Shown: positions 1 through 10,000 of the stretch, piece by piece
Layout of the letters: every line of letters begins with the position of its first letter
Numbering within the stretch: the first letter of the stretch is position 1
Origin: Cytobacillus oceanisediminis
Lineage (GTDB): Bacteria > Bacillota > Bacilli > Bacillales > Cytobacillaceae
Direction of reading: 5' to 3'
Assembly (NCBI RefSeq): GCF_022811925.1
Contig: NZ_CP065511.1
Coordinates: 4,519,501-4,583,500, forward strand
DNA: 64,000 bases
The notes under the pieces: model-generated
The model's input: only the letters and a program-made list of their open reading frames with translations
What the model was told of the DNA's origin: nothing
Databases searched by the model: none
Program-made: the position numbers and the translations under genes

Positions 1-338
1 GATATGTCGCAAGAGATTATGATTCCATATTGCCAGGTGTCATTTTAACCGGATTTGGCCTGCACTTTCATGTGGTGAAACGACTGGAAATTTGGCCCGA
101 TCATATCGGAACTTTCATTCTGATAATCGCACTCGGCTTCCTCCTTCGGCATCAGAAAACAGGAGCAGGATTGTTCCAGGGCATCTTATTTTTAATTCTT
201 GCCGCATTGCTTCTTTTTTATGACAGGGTTGCAGAGTGGATGGGACTTCTGGAAAATGGTGTTTCTGATGTTTGGCAATTATGGCCGATTCTTTTAATGC
301 TAATTGGATTATATTTTTTATTAGTCAAAAAAAAATAA
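1..338 (+). CDS. Small multi-pass membrane protein, 5'-truncated by the window edge
   Basis: The reading frame is open from base 3 (Tyr-Val-Ala-Arg-Asp-Tyr-Asp-Ser) through the TTG at 30, so the real start lies outside the window. The visible part carries three or four hydrophobic segments (roughly VILTGFGLHF, TFILIIALGFLL, ILFLILAALLLF and LLMLIGLYFLLV) and ends in a run of lysines. The layout, with a PGVILTG-type start followed by short helix pairs, resembles the LiaI/LiaF-type transmembrane (DUF5668-like) proteins of Bacillaceae. That assignment rests on pattern only and the function is unknown. It is the only plus-strand gene in the first 33 kb and converges on the ABC transporter operon. 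Confidence 0.6.
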   Translation, partial: YVARDYDSILPGVILTGFGLHFHVVKRLEIWPDHIGTFILIIALGFLLRHQKTGAGLFQGILFLILAALLLFYDRVAEWMGLLENGVSDVWQLWPILLMLIGLYFLLVKKK

Positions 339-371
339 AGACAGGGATATTAAACTTTTCCCTGTCTTTTT
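337..371. terminator. Bidirectional intrinsic terminator
   Basis: Inverted repeat AAAGACAGGG / CCCTGTCTTT with an A-run on one side and a T-run on the other. It sits between the convergent membrane gene and the ABC transporter ATPase gene and can serve both. Confidence 0.85.
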
Positions 372-384
372 ATATTCAAACTGG

Positions 385-1122
385 TTAGAGTACTGAATCG
401 AGAAAATTTTTGGTTCTTTGTTCTTTTGGATTGTTAAACAAATCTTCCGGATGTCCCACTTCTACAATTCTTCCATCATGCATATAGACAGCCCAGTCTG
501 CCACTTCTCTTGCAAAGCCCATTTCATGAGTGACGACGACCATTGTCATCCCTTCAAGGGCCAGCTCTTTCATTGTGGAAAGCACTTCCCCCACAAGCTC
601 CGGATCAAGTGCCGATGTCGGCTCATCAAAAAGCATGATATCGGGCTTCATTGCCAGCGCCCTTGCAATGGCTACACGCTGTTTTTGCCCGCCCGAAAGT
701 TTTGATGGATATACGTTCACCTTGTCAGAAAGACCTACTTTTTTTAATAGTTCCTGGGCATCTTTTTTCACTTGATCCTTAGAAAGCTTTTTCACATGTA
801 AAGGTGCTTCCATCACATTTTCAAGAACAGTCATATGAGGAAATAAATGAAAATGCTGAAAAACCATTCCTACTTTTTCTCTCACTTTATTTAAATCATG
901 TGTTTCTTTTTCAACCTTTTCACCCTCAAAAATGATATTGCCGCTGTCCTTTAATTCAAGAAAGTTTAAGCAGCGGAGAAGTGTGCTTTTTCCGGACCCG
1001 CTTGCACCGATCAGGCAAACAACATCACTTTCTTTCACTGTTATGTCAATGTCCTTTAGTACGTGCAGATCCCCGAATGATTTGTTCAATTTTTCTACCT
1101 TAATCATATACGATTCACTCAT
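385..1122 (-). CDS. Polar amino acid ABC transporter, ATP-binding protein
   Basis: This 245-residue ATPase energises amino acid import at the inner face of the membrane. It has Walker [10 protein letters not shown] (39-47), Q-loop Gln89, signature LSGGQKQR (142-149), Walker B DIMLFDEP (161-168) and H-loop His199, in the arrangement of the GlnQ/ArtM/TcyN (PAAT) family. It is the last gene of a three-gene operon (binding protein, permease, ATPase), 14 bp behind the permease. The substrate cannot be read from the sequence; glutamine, arginine or cystine are all possible, so no symbol is given. Start ATG with a purine-rich ribosome binding site. Confidence 0.93.
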   Translation of the reverse strand: MSESYMIKVEKLNKSFGDLHVLKDIDITVKESDVVCLIGASGSGKSTLLRCLNFLELKDSGNIIFEGEKVEKETHDLNKVREKVGMVFQHFHLFPHMTVLENVMEAPLHVKKLSKDQVKKDAQELLKKVGLSDKVNVYPSKLSGGQKQRVAIARALAMKPDIMLFDEPTSALDPELVGEVLSTMKELALEGMTMVVVTHEMGFAREVADWAVYMHDGRIVEVGHPEDLFNNPKEQRTKNFLDSVL

Positions 1123-1136
1123 GCCTTCATTCCCCC

Positions 1137-1784
1137 TTAATCACTGCTTGCCATTCTTTTCTCAATCATATTTACAAGGATGGAGAAAATAAGTACAAGT
1201 ACTAAATAGTAAACAGCTACGATCAGCAAATAGCTCATGTAGTCATATTCATTGGAACCGTATGTCGTGGCCACGTTAAAGAGCTCGTACATGCCGATAA
1301 AGGAAGCAAGTGATGAATCCTTCAAAGCAATGATAAATTGATTGCCTAGAGGCGGCATAGCCCGGCGGAAAGCCTGAGGCAGAATTATCCTTCTCATTGC
1401 TAGGCCTGCAGTCATACCCAGCGATCGCCCTGCTTCCATTTGTCCTTTGTCGATGGATTGAATGGAGCCCCTGAAAATTTCGGCTATATAGGCACCATTG
1501 TGAAAAGCAAGTCCAAGGACAACCGACCAAAACTGTGAAATATCCAATGCTGTCAATCCGAAATAGAAGATAAAAATCTGGACAACAAGCGGCGTTCCCC
1601 TTACAAGGAAAATATAGATGTCCGCAATCCATTCCAGAACTTTAATTCTTGAAATCTTTAAAAAGGCAAAAAACAATCCTATAAAAATAGCAATAAAAAC
1701 GGCTACAATGGTTAATTGAAAGGTTAAGAGCATCCCCTTTAAAAATACGGGATATGTATCAATAAACTTTGTAAGCAATTCCAC
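1137..1784 (-). CDS. Polar amino acid ABC transporter, permease
   Basis: A 215-residue integral membrane subunit of a His/Glu/Gln/Arg-type importer. Hydrophobic helices near residues 15-37, 55-80, 85-100 and 185-205 surround the cytoplasmic coupling loop [20 protein letters not shown], the EAA motif that contacts the ATPase. Start is GTG, 9 bp downstream of a GGGGG ribosome binding site. It lies between the binding protein gene and the ATPase gene, and a single permease gene implies a homodimeric channel. Substrate not determinable. Confidence 0.92.
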   Translation of the reverse strand: MELLTKFIDTYPVFLKGMLLTFQLTIVAVFIAIFIGLFFAFLKISRIKVLEWIADIYIFLVRGTPLVVQIFIFYFGLTALDISQFWSVVLGLAFHNGAYIAEIFRGSIQSIDKGQMEAGRSLGMTAGLAMRRIILPQAFRRAMPPLGNQFIIALKDSSLASFIGMYELFNVATTYGSNEYDYMSYLLIVAVYYLVLVLIFSILVNMIEKRMASSD

Positions 1785-1868
1785 AAAAATCCCCCTTCAG
1801 ATGGCTATTTCAGTTTGTGTGTAAAAAAACAAAACAGGCGAATGTTTGACACACATCCGCCCGCAATG

Positions 1869-2651
1869 TTATTCCTTCTCAGGATCAACTGTTATATCTT
1901 CACCGATATATTTTTTGCTGATTTCTGTGAGTGTTCCATTCTCGCGAAGTGTTTCAAGAGCTTCATTCACTTTTTCGAGCAGCTCTTTATTATCCTTTGC
2001 AACAGCAATTGCCTGCTCACTGCGTCCCAGCAGCTCTTTGCCTTCGATTTTCATTCCGGCGCCAATCGCTTCTTTACCTGTTACAAAGTCAGTGATGACA
2101 GCATCATGTTTTCCCTTGCTCAAGGCCTCCAGGGCGACAACATCACTATCGTAGAACTGGATGTTATCTGTAACCTCCTCTGCATTTGAAGTGTATGTAG
2201 AACCCTTCGATACTGCTATTTCCAAGCCTTCGAGGTCGGCAAGCGTTTCAACGCTGCTGTCTGGACGCACATAAATTTGCGGGCCAGAATAGTAATATGG
2301 CGTCGAAAAATTGACTGCCTTCAAACGTTCTTCCGTAATGGTGTGGCTGGCTACCGCTGCATCAAAACGGCCGGACTTCACACCTTCGACAATACCGCCA
2401 AACTTAAATTTATTCTGAACCGGCTCAAGCCCGAGTTCTTTTGCTACAGCCTCGGCCACATCAATATCAAAGCCGCTCATGCTTCCATCATCATTTGTAT
2501 AACTAAAAGGTTTGAACTCTCCCGAAGCCGCGTACGTAAATTTGTCTTCGTCTACCAGATCCATTCCGCTTTTAGACGCTTCCTCTGATCCGCATGCCGC
2601 CAGGACCAATACAAAAGCAGCTGCCATAATTCCTTTTAACCAATGTCTCAC
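1869..2651 (-). CDS. Amino acid ABC transporter substrate-binding lipoprotein
   Basis: I place the start at the GTG at 2651, which gives 260 residues. It follows a GGGGG ribosome binding site by 11 bases and begins directly with a lipoprotein signal (VRHWLKGIMAAAFVLVLAAC, lipobox LAAC), whereas a longer in-frame reading to 2708 adds 19 residues with no signal character. The mature part is a type-3 periplasmic-binding-protein fold (SBP_bac_3), with the typical 'GFDIDVAEAVAKELG' and 'AVASHTITEERLKAVNFSTPYY' stretches. It captures an amino acid outside the membrane and delivers it to the downstream permease. First gene of the operon. Confidence 0.92.
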   Translation of the reverse strand: MRHWLKGIMAAAFVLVLAACGSEEASKSGMDLVDEDKFTYAASGEFKPFSYTNDDGSMSGFDIDVAEAVAKELGLEPVQNKFKFGGIVEGVKSGRFDAAVASHTITEERLKAVNFSTPYYYSGPQIYVRPDSSVETLADLEGLEIAVSKGSTYTSNAEEVTDNIQFYDSDVVALEALSKGKHDAVITDFVTGKEAIGAGMKIEGKELLGRSEQAIAVAKDNKELLEKVNEALETLRENGTLTEISKKYIGEDITVDPEKE

Positions 2652-2942
2652 TAGTCTAAATTCCCCCTTCAGTATCTCTCTTTTATAAATGCCCTTTAAC
2701 TCTATCATGATTTTAAAATATTCTCAAAATTCATATTTTATGATTATTAATGATATTAAAGAATTTAAGCTGTTCTCATTAACTGACCGTCTTTGAACTC
2801 CAACATGACTCCATATCCTCCAGTATTCTGCAGATTCCTCTCCCTTCGACAAACACATTATCCATTTTATTCCTTTTTTACTCCCCTGCGGAATATCGCA
2901 ATGAAAGCATTTCTAGGATGAAAGACCTGAATGCAGAAATCA

Positions 2943-2977
2943 AAAAAATCCCGCTGCACAATGCAGCGGGATTTTTT
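2943..2977 (-). terminator. Intrinsic terminator of lonA-engB
   Basis: Stem ATCCCGCTGCA / TGCAGCGGGAT with a short loop and T-runs, ending 2 bp beyond the engB stop. The 234 bp between it and the binding protein gene (2709-2942) hold no gene I can support. Confidence 0.9.
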
Positions 2978-2979
2978 AA

Positions 2980-3561
2980 TTACATAAAGCTTTTCAATGC
3001 AGACCAGGCCTTGTCTTTTCCATAACCCGTTTCGGAGGAAAACATAATGATCTGATCATTCGGATCGATATCCAATGTTTCTTCCGCGATTTTCATATGT
3101 TTTTGCCACTTGGACTTAGGTATTTTATCCGCCTTTGTAGCAATCACTATACAGGGAATTTCATAATGCTTTAAAAAGTTGTACATCATGACATCGTCAC
3201 TTGTAGGGGGGTGGCGCAAATCAACTATCAGCACAACTGCTTTTAACTGCTCTCTGCTTGTTAAGTATGTTTCTATCATCTTTCCCCAAGCTTCACGTTC
3301 CTTCTTGGATACCTTAGCATATCCATAGCCTGGAACATCAACAAAGTGAAGAATTTCGTTAATAAGGTAAAAATTCAGGGTTTGTGTCTTCCCCGGTTTA
3401 GAGGATATTCTGGCAAGTCCCCTTCGATTAAGCATTTTATTAATGAATGAAGATTTGCCGACGTTGGAACGGCCGGCAAGGGCGAATTCCGGCAAATCAC
3501 TTTCAGGGTATTGATCAGGCTTAACAGCACTGATGACGATTTCTGAGCTGGTTACCTTCAT
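2980..3561 (-). CDS. engB: Ribosome biogenesis GTP-binding protein EngB/YsxC
   Basis: A TrmE-Era-EngA-like GTPase of 193 residues needed for 50S ribosomal subunit assembly in Bacillus. G1 is GRSNVGKSS (30-38), G3 is DVPGYG (75-80) and G4 is TKAD (142-145). The length matches the family. It overlaps the lonA stop by 4 bp (ATGA), which indicates translational coupling in a lonA-engB operon as in B. subtilis. In B. subtilis the hemAXCDBL operon follows, but here the operon ends and an amino acid transporter follows instead. Confidence 0.97.
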   Translation of the reverse strand: MKVTSSEIVISAVKPDQYPESDLPEFALAGRSNVGKSSFINKMLNRRGLARISSKPGKTQTLNFYLINEILHFVDVPGYGYAKVSKKEREAWGKMIETYLTSREQLKAVVLIVDLRHPPTSDDVMMYNFLKHYEIPCIVIATKADKIPKSKWQKHMKIAEETLDIDPNDQIIMFSSETGYGKDKAWSALKSFM

Positions 3562-5885
3562 GCTTGAGCACCGCCATTCAGGGCATGTTTTAAGACTTCG
3601 TCCACATGTGATACCAAAACAAAATCAAGCTCTTCCCTGATGCTTTCAGGGATATCTTCAATGTCCTTTTCATTATCCTTAGGGAGGATGATCTTAGTCA
3701 GCCCTGCACGATGGGCGCTCAAAGATTTTTCTTTCAAACCGCCAATAGGAAGCACTCGACCTCTTAAGGTGATTTCCCCTGTCATTCCCACTTCTTTACG
3801 GATTGGTTTTCCAGACAGAGCAGAAACCAGTGCGGTTGTAATGGTAATTCCTGCAGATGGACCATCTTTTGGAACAGCACCTTCTGGTACATGGATATGA
3901 ATGTCGTGTTTTTCATGGAAATTCTCATCAATGCCCAGTTCTTTAGCTTTTGAACGAACATAACTGAATGCCGCTTGAGCAGACTCTTTCATGACATCCC
4001 CAAGTTTGCCTGTAAGAACAAGCTTCCCTTTTCCAGGAGAAAGGGATACTTCTATCTGAAGGGTGTCGCCGCCAACGGTTGTATAGGCCAGCCCTGTAGC
4101 AACGCCAACCTGGTCTTCAAGCTCAGCCTGACCGTAGCGGTATTTAGGCTTTCCAAGAAACTCTTCAGTATTTTTACCATTCACAATCACTTTCTTCTTT
4201 TCGCCGGATACGATAATTTTAGCCGTTTTCCTGCAGATAGTAGCCAGCTGACGCTCCAAGCCCCGGACTCCTGCCTCACGAGTATAATAGCGGACTACCT
4301 TCTGCAGGCCATCTTCACGAATCTGAAGCTGTGATTTGGAAAGTCCATGTTCTTTAATTTGCTTAGGCAGCAGGTGGTCTTTAGCTATATGAATCTTCTC
4401 CTGCTCTGTATAGCCTGCAATCGTGATAACTTCCATTCTGTCCAGCAGCGGACCAGGGATCGTACCGAGATTGTTGGCTGTGGCTATAAACATGACCTTT
4501 GAGAGATCGTATGTTTCTTCAATGTAATGATCACTAAAATTATGGTTCTGCTCAGGGTCTAAAACCTCCAGCATCGCAGATGAAGGATCCCCTCGGAAAT
4601 CAGAAGACATTTTGTCGATTTCATCAAGCAGGAACACAGGGTTAATCGTCCCTGCCTTTTTCATGCCCTGAATGATGCGGCCAGGCATGGCACCTACATA
4701 AGTTCTTCTATGTCCGCGAATTTCAGACTCATCCCGGACTCCGCCGAGGGATACACGGACGAAATTGCGGTTAAGCGAGGTCGCGATAGAACGTGCAAGG
4801 CTTGTTTTACCGACACCTGGGGGACCTGCAAGACAAAGAATCGGCCCCTTAAGGGAATTCGTCAGCTTTTGCACAGCGAGGTATTCCAGAACCCGTTCCT
4901 TAACTTTTTCCAGGCCATGATGGTCTTCATTCAGAATCCTTTCCGCCTTCAGGATATCCAGGTCATCATCTGTTGCCTTTGACCATGGCAATGTGACAAG
5001 CCATTCGATATAGTTGCGGATAACTGCACTTTCAGCTGAACTGGATGGAACTTTTTCATAGCGATCCAGTTCTTTTAAAGCTGTCAGCTGGACATGCTCA
5101 GGCATGCCGGCATTTTCAATCTTTTCCGTCAGCTCAGCAATTTCTCCTGTCTTGCCTTCCTTATCCCCCAGCTCTTTTTGGATTGCCTTCATCTGTTCAC
5201 GCAAATAATATTCCTTCTGCGTTCGCTCCATTGATTTTTTTACACGCTGGCCAATCTTTTTTTCAAGGTTTAGAACTTCTTTTTCATTATGGATGATTTC
5301 AATAACCTGGTTCATGCGCTCTTTTACATCAATGGTTTCAAGAATTTCCTGTTTTTCTTTAAGCTTTAAAGGTAAATGGGAAGAAATGATATCTGCCATG
5401 CGCCCCGGCTCTTCTATATCTGCTACAGAGGAGTACGTTTCGGCTGAAATCTTCTTCGATACCTTTATGTATTGCTCAAAATATTCAAGCATGGTCCTCA
5501 TCAATGCCTGATCTTCTACGTCCTTTGTCTCAGGATCTTCAAAAACCTTCACACTAACGGAATAATGTTCGGCTTCTTCCTGAAAATCAATGATTTCCGC
5601 TCTCTTAAGCCCTTCAACAAGAACACGGATTGTACCGTTTGGAAGCTTGAGCATCTGCTTTACACGTGTTAGCGTGCCCATTCCATATAGATCATCTTCT
5701 GATGGTTCATCTATAGATATATCCTTTTGTGTTGTTAAGAAAATTAAATGGTCATCTACCATTGCTTTTTCAAGGGCCTGAACCGATTTCTCACGGCCTA
5801 CATCCAAATGCAGAACCATGGTCGGATAAACAAGCAAGCCCCGAAGCGGCAGGAGGGGGACGATGATTTCTTTCTTTTTCGCCAT
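3558..5885 (-). CDS. lonA: ATP-dependent protease LonA
   Basis: A 775-residue cytosolic AAA+ serine protease that degrades misfolded and selected regulatory proteins. It has an N-terminal substrate-binding LAN domain (about 1-205), a coiled coil around 205-245, Walker A GPPGVGKT (354-361), Walker B FLLDEIDK (418-425) and a C-terminal peptidase domain with the Ser677 (DGPSAG) / Lys720 (GGLKEK) dyad. Length and dyad positions match B. subtilis LonA. Starts at ATG behind GGAGGTG and has its own sigma-A promoter at 5947-5975. Confidence 0.98.
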   Translation of the reverse strand: MAKKKEIIVPLLPLRGLLVYPTMVLHLDVGREKSVQALEKAMVDDHLIFLTTQKDISIDEPSEDDLYGMGTLTRVKQMLKLPNGTIRVLVEGLKRAEIIDFQEEAEHYSVSVKVFEDPETKDVEDQALMRTMLEYFEQYIKVSKKISAETYSSVADIEEPGRMADIISSHLPLKLKEKQEILETIDVKERMNQVIEIIHNEKEVLNLEKKIGQRVKKSMERTQKEYYLREQMKAIQKELGDKEGKTGEIAELTEKIENAGMPEHVQLTALKELDRYEKVPSSSAESAVIRNYIEWLVTLPWSKATDDDLDILKAERILNEDHHGLEKVKERVLEYLAVQKLTNSLKGPILCLAGPPGVGKTSLARSIATSLNRNFVRVSLGGVRDESEIRGHRRTYVGAMPGRIIQGMKKAGTINPVFLLDEIDKMSSDFRGDPSSAMLEVLDPEQNHNFSDHYIEETYDLSKVMFIATANNLGTIPGPLLDRMEVITIAGYTEQEKIHIAKDHLLPKQIKEHGLSKSQLQIREDGLQKVVRYYTREAGVRGLERQLATICRKTAKIIVSGEKKKVIVNGKNTEEFLGKPKYRYGQAELEDQVGVATGLAYTTVGGDTLQIEVSLSPGKGKLVLTGKLGDVMKESAQAAFSYVRSKAKELGIDENFHEKHDIHIHVPEGAVPKDGPSAGITITTALVSALSGKPIRKEVGMTGEITLRGRVLPIGGLKEKSLSAHRAGLTKIILPKDNEKDIEDIPESIREELDFVLVSHVDEVLKHALNGGAQA

Positions 5886-5946
5886 TCCATTGCACCTCCA
5901 AAATGCATCTTTTTAACCCCATTATTGCTAATAATTTCTTTGTACA

Positions 5947-5975
5947 ATTCTATCGTATTTAAATAGCAGTGTCTA
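5947..5975 (-). promoter_or_regulatory. Sigma-A-type promoter of lonA
   Basis: On the minus strand TAGACA, 17 bp, TAGAAT, about 60 bp upstream of the lonA start. Both hexamers are one base off consensus and spacing is optimal. Confidence 0.7.
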
Positions 5976-6048
5976 TTAAAGAGAAATTGCTGAAAGCCTG
6001 TATTAAAAAGATATTCATTTATAATTACACTTTATCCTTCTTTACGCA

Positions 6049-6092
6049 AATAAAACTTCGGTTTGTAGCCTAAACTGCAAACCGAAGTTTCT
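6049..6092 (-). terminator. Terminator of lonB
   Basis: A 13-bp inverted repeat AAACTTCGGTTTG / CAAACCGAAGTTT with a 12-base loop, about 80 bp past the lonB stop. It separates lonB from lonA transcription. Confidence 0.75.
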
Positions 6093-6170
6093 GACCGCGA
6101 TTAGCGGGAGGCGTTTGTTCAGCGGGTTTTCAATAACTGACAAACCCTGAATGGGTTACTGGGCCACACA

Positions 6171-7838
6171 TCATATGCTCTCTTTTTTCTTTAATTCGAT
6201 TGAAGCAGTTATGGCCTGCTCTTTGAGATACTCTTTTTGCAGCGCTGCATCAAATACTTCATTCAAATGGGTTACAGGAATAATCTTAATGCCTGTTATT
6301 TCCTTTAAGATGGATTGCATATTTTCTTTTGGGATAATTACTGTCTGTGCTCCTGCTTTTTTTGCAGCTTTCACCTTTGGATATATGCCTCCAATTGGCT
6401 TGACGTACCCATGAATGCTGATTTCCCCGGTCATAGCTACAGTATTGTCCACTGGCCGTTTATAAATAGCAGAATAGATCCCTGTCGCCATGGCAATTCC
6501 CGCAGAAGGGCCGTCAATTGGAACTCCGCCAGGGAAGTTGACATGAATATCATATTCGTCAGCCGGTACGCCCATTGACCTCAAAACAGTAATTACATTT
6601 TCAATTGAACCCCTGGCCATACTCTTTCTCCGGATTGATTTTCCTTGGCCGCCAATGCTTTCTTCTTCTACTATGCCTGTAATATTAATACTGCCTTTTT
6701 CTTTTGCAGGAATCACAGTAACTTCAATATCAAGCAAAGCACCTGTGTTCGGTCCATATACGGCCAGCCCATTTACAAGACCAACAGCAGAATGCGAATT
6801 GATTTTCCTTTCCATTCTGGGTGAAAGCTGACTCGATTGCACAACCCATTCAATATCTTCATCTTTTATGTAATCACGGTCTTCAGTAATCGCTAACCCT
6901 GCAGAAATTTGAATCATATTAACCGCTTCTCGTCCATTTCTTGCATAATTGGCGAGAATGCCAAGCGCATTTTCACTAATAGAGAGATTGACCTTTTCCG
7001 AAGCCTTTTTTGCTACAGCTGAAATCTCTTCTTCAGCTAACTCTCTGAAAAATACCTCCATGCATCTGGAACGAATGGCAGGCGGTATTTCATTCGGAGT
7101 CCTGGTAGTTGCTCCGATCAGGCGGAAGTCGGCCGGCAGGCCATTTTTAAAGATATCATGAATATGGGTTGGTATTTGAGTATTTTCTTCATTATAATAA
7201 GCACTTTCCAGAAATACTTTCCGGTCTTCAAGCACTTTCAGAAGCTTGTTCATCTGTATGGGGTGAAGCTCACCGATTTCGTCAATAAAAAGCACGCCTC
7301 CATGTGCATTTGTAACAGCACCCTGTTTAGGCTGCGGAATTCCCGCCTGCCCCATTGCCCCAGCACCCTGATAGATAGGATCATGAACAGAACCTATCAG
7401 TGGATCTGCAATGCCCCTCTCATCGAATCTCGCCGTAGTAGCATCCAGTTCTATAAAAACAGAAGCAGCCTCAAAGGGTGACTTTGCATTTTTCTTGGCT
7501 TCTTCCAGTACCAATCTGGCCGCAGCCGTTTTTCCTACGCCGGGTGGACCATAAATAATAACATGCTGAGGATTTGGTCCGCACAATGCTGCTTTCAGAG
7601 ATTTAATTCCGTCCTCCTGCCCCACAATGTCTGCAAAACTGGCTGGACGAACTTTTTCTGATAAAGGTTCAGTTAACGAAATGGAACGCATCTTTTTCAA
7701 TACATCCATTTCCTTCCTTGATTCACGGTCGATAGAAACTTTTTGTGTCCGCTGGCTCCTAAGCAAATTCCAAAAGTAAAGCCCAATGACAATTCCAAAA
7801 AACAATTGGATAAATAAAGCGATCCCCGTCCAACTCAT
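6171..7838 (-). CDS. lonB: Lon-like protease LonB, sporulation-associated
   Basis: A 555-residue membrane-anchored Lon homologue. The start is the ATG at 7838 (MSWTGIALF), 7 bp after a GGAGGG site; the frame is open further upstream but that part is a dispersed repeat. An N-terminal membrane helix (about 5-25) precedes Walker [10 protein letters not shown] (96-104), FIDEIGE (184-190) and a Lon peptidase domain with Ser445 (DGPSAG) and Lys488. In B. subtilis lonB is expressed in the forespore under sigma-F, and the upstream region here carries a matching promoter. Confidence 0.95.
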   Translation of the reverse strand: MSWTGIALFIQLFFGIVIGLYFWNLLRSQRTQKVSIDRESRKEMDVLKKMRSISLTEPLSEKVRPASFADIVGQEDGIKSLKAALCGPNPQHVIIYGPPGVGKTAAARLVLEEAKKNAKSPFEAASVFIELDATTARFDERGIADPLIGSVHDPIYQGAGAMGQAGIPQPKQGAVTNAHGGVLFIDEIGELHPIQMNKLLKVLEDRKVFLESAYYNEENTQIPTHIHDIFKNGLPADFRLIGATTRTPNEIPPAIRSRCMEVFFRELAEEEISAVAKKASEKVNLSISENALGILANYARNGREAVNMIQISAGLAITEDRDYIKDEDIEWVVQSSQLSPRMERKINSHSAVGLVNGLAVYGPNTGALLDIEVTVIPAKEKGSINITGIVEEESIGGQGKSIRRKSMARGSIENVITVLRSMGVPADEYDIHVNFPGGVPIDGPSAGIAMATGIYSAIYKRPVDNTVAMTGEISIHGYVKPIGGIYPKVKAAKKAGAQTVIIPKENMQSILKEITGIKIIPVTHLNEVFDAALQKEYLKEQAITASIELKKKESI

Positions 7839-7877
7839 TGTGTTCCCTCCTGCATTATTTGTTCTCGTTGATAATGC

Positions 7878-7907
7878 TAGTATCTCCCTGACTGAGTTGG
7901 AATAAAC
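7878..7907 (-). promoter_or_regulatory. Candidate sigma-F promoter of lonB
   Basis: Minus strand GTTTA, 15 bp, GGAGATACTA. The first fits GYWTA and the second fits the sigma-F -10 pattern GGNRANANTW at every position. It lies 40 bp before the lonB start, in agreement with known sigma-F control of lonB in B. subtilis. Confidence 0.7.
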
Positions 7908-7933
7908 AAGGAATTCATTTAAAAGTAAGCACG

Positions 7934-7994
7934 GAAAGCGGAAGCGCCTTGCCCACCCCCGACACCTCGAGGGGGTAGGCGCTGGAGCTGGACA
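7934..7994 (+). repeat. Dispersed repeat, minimal copy (family A)
   Basis: A 61-bp copy consisting of the left end (AAAGCGGAAGCGCCTTGCCC) joined almost directly to the right end (CTCGAGGGGGTAGGCGC, GGAGCTGGACA). GCGCCT and AGGCGC can pair, so the whole unit can fold into one hairpin. Located between clpX and the lonB promoter. Confidence 0.8.
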
Positions 7995-8032
7995 ATCCTC
8001 AGAGTACAAAGTTTTAAATTCAGAAAGGCATA

Positions 8033-8066
8033 AAAAATGGCCATGCCCCAAGGCTGGCCACTTTTT
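8033..8066 (-). terminator. Terminator of clpX
   Basis: Stem GTGGCCA / TGGCCAT followed by a T-run on the minus strand, directly beyond the clpX stop. Confidence 0.8.
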
Positions 8067-8067
8067 A

Positions 8068-9360
8068 TTATGCTGAAGTCTTGCGCTCTTCTTCTACAAC
8101 TGTTCCGTCCTCCAAAACAAGTTTTGGCGAACCATTATCAATAACCGTTTCTTTCGTAATAATGCATTTTTTAATATCTTCGCGTGATGGAAGATCAAAC
8201 ATCACATCCAGCATGATTCCTTCAATAATGGAGCGCAGTCCGCGGGCACCTGTTTTTCTTTCAATTGCTTTTTTAGCAATTTCTTCAAGTGCGTCTTCTT
8301 CAAAATCAAGCTCAACATTATCAAGTTCAAGCATTTTCTGATATTGTTTGACAAGTGCATTTTTAGGTTTAGTTAAAATCTCAATCAACGCAGCTTCATC
8401 AAGCTGGGAAAGGCTTGCAATAACCGGAAGACGTCCGATAAATTCAGGAATTAAACCGAATTTCAGCAGGTCTTCAGGAAGAACTTTTGCAAGAAGATCC
8501 TTTGGCTCGATTTCTTTTTGATTCTGGTCGGATCCAAAGCCAATTACCTTCTGGCCTAAACGGCGTTTAATAATTTGCTCAATGCCATCAAATGCACCGC
8601 CGCAGATAAACAGGATATTGGTCGTGTCAATCTGGATAAATTCCTGATGAGGATGTTTGCGGCCGCCTTGTGGCGGTACGCTCGCAACTGTTCCTTCCAG
8701 AATTTTCAATAGAGCCTGCTGCACACCTTCACCTGATACATCACGAGTGATTGACGGATTTTCCGACTTACGTGCAACTTTATCAATTTCATCAATATAA
8801 ATGATTCCTTTTTCTGCCTTTTCCACATCATAATCAGCTGCCTGAATAAGCTTTAAGAGGATATTTTCAACATCTTCCCCGACATATCCAGCTTCAGTCA
8901 ATGATGTTGCATCTGCAATTGCAAACGGAACATTTAGAATGCGGGCCAATGTCTGAGCCAGCAAGGTTTTACCGCTTCCAGTCGGACCGATCATGGCAAT
9001 ATTACTTTTTGATAGTTCAACTTCATCAATCTTGCTGTTGGAATTGATGCGCTTATAGTGATTATATACCGCAACAGATAGCGATTTCTTTGCCTGATCC
9101 TGGCCAATAACATACTCATCCAGAATATCGCGGATTTCAGCTGGCTTTGGCACATCTTTGAATTCCACTTCTTCTTCTGTACCCAGCTCTTCTTCCACAA
9201 TTTCAGTGCAAAGCTCAATGCATTCATCACATATATATACGCCTGGCCCAGCAACAAGTTTGCGGACCTGATCCTGTGTTTTGCCACAGAAAGAACATTT
9301 TAATTGCCCTTTTTCATCATTAAATTTAAACAAATCCTTCACCCCTTGAAAAAACTTCAA
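8068..9360 (-). CDS. clpX: ClpXP protease ATP-binding subunit ClpX
   Basis: A 430-residue AAA+ unfoldase that recognises substrates and feeds them to ClpP. The N-terminal zinc-binding domain has four cysteines (Cys22, Cys25, Cys44, Cys47). Walker A is GPTGSGKT (125-132), the pore loop GYVG is at 158-161, and Walker B IIYIDEID is at 186-193. B. subtilis ClpX is 420 residues. Followed by its own terminator; tig lies upstream in the same direction but 640 bp away. Confidence 0.98.
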   Translation of the reverse strand: MKFFQGVKDLFKFNDEKGQLKCSFCGKTQDQVRKLVAGPGVYICDECIELCTEIVEEELGTEEEVEFKDVPKPAEIRDILDEYVIGQDQAKKSLSVAVYNHYKRINSNSKIDEVELSKSNIAMIGPTGSGKTLLAQTLARILNVPFAIADATSLTEAGYVGEDVENILLKLIQAADYDVEKAEKGIIYIDEIDKVARKSENPSITRDVSGEGVQQALLKILEGTVASVPPQGGRKHPHQEFIQIDTTNILFICGGAFDGIEQIIKRRLGQKVIGFGSDQNQKEIEPKDLLAKVLPEDLLKFGLIPEFIGRLPVIASLSQLDEAALIEILTKPKNALVKQYQKMLELDNVELDFEEDALEEIAKKAIERKTGARGLRSIIEGIMLDVMFDLPSREDIKKCIITKETVIDNGSPKLVLEDGTVVEEERKTSA

Positions 9361-9877
9361 AACGATATATTAAGCTTGCGAGATCACATGCAAATAGTTC
9401 TTATTCAGCCATAGAAAAGTTGGGAATTATGGTGGACTCTTTGAAATATACGTGAAACATGCCCTCTTTAATAATTCACACTTTCTTAAAAATCAAAACC
9501 TTCAGCAGTTATGTATTGCATTGTAACACATTTTTACAGTGGACAGGAAATGATAACTCTTAAAACATTTCAATTATGTATGCATGCATGTGATGGGATT
9601 TCGCAAAGAAAAAACAGGCTGAATTTTATATGTACTTTCATAAGCTTAACCAAAAATGGCTAAATTAAGTCGGCCCCTTGGACCGATAATTAAATTATCT
9701 ATATATGTATTTGTATTCCTGTCCATGTTCAATATGCCGTAAAACTTTTCACCAGGCAAAGATACAAGGGAGATTTTCATTATGTATTGTCTTGATGGTA
9801 TAAAACAAGGCACGATAAACTCGCGCCTTGTTTCTTATTAAAAGGGAGAAAATTTTCTGCTTTCGAAGATAGACTAC
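9361..9877. other. tig-clpX intergenic region
   Basis: This stretch has no gene I can support. On the minus strand it carries a candidate extended -10 promoter for clpX (TG-N-TACAAT, -10 at 9520-9525) with a weak -35, and an imperfect terminator-like stem at 9805-9831 (ACAAGGC / GCCTTGT) that could end tig transcripts. Confidence 0.4.
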
Positions 9878-9994
9878 TGTCTAGCTCCGCCTCCTTGCCC
9901 CTTGAGGTCATAAGCCAAATTACTACTGAGGTTTAACAACCTCCTCCGTAATTCGTCTTATGCTTGTCGGGGCAGTGCAGTCGGCTCCGCTTTT
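9878..9994 (-). repeat. Dispersed repeat with long variable hairpin (family A)
   Basis: Read on the minus strand it starts with AAAAGCGGAGCCGACTG, contains CCCCGACAAGCATAAGACG, then a nested hairpin (CATAAG/CTTATG, GAATTAC/GTAATTT, GAGGTT/AACCTC), and ends in GGAGCTAGACA. It abuts the tig stop codon by about 6 bp and so lies in the tig 3' untranslated region. Confidence 0.75.
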
Positions 9995-10000
9995 CTTTTA

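Noticed and set aside
2770..2880. 28-codon minus-strand ORF in the gap upstream of the ABC operon
   Set aside because: Has a weak GGGGAG-like site but no hydrophobic or conserved pattern, and nothing downstream supports it.
7839..8051. N-terminal extension of lonB by 71 residues
   Set aside because: The extension is encoded by the repeat and sigma-F promoter region; the ATG at 7838 has a proper ribosome binding site.
9781..9840. 19-codon plus-strand ORF with a GGGAG site
   Set aside because: Overlaps a terminator-like stem and is too short and featureless to support.
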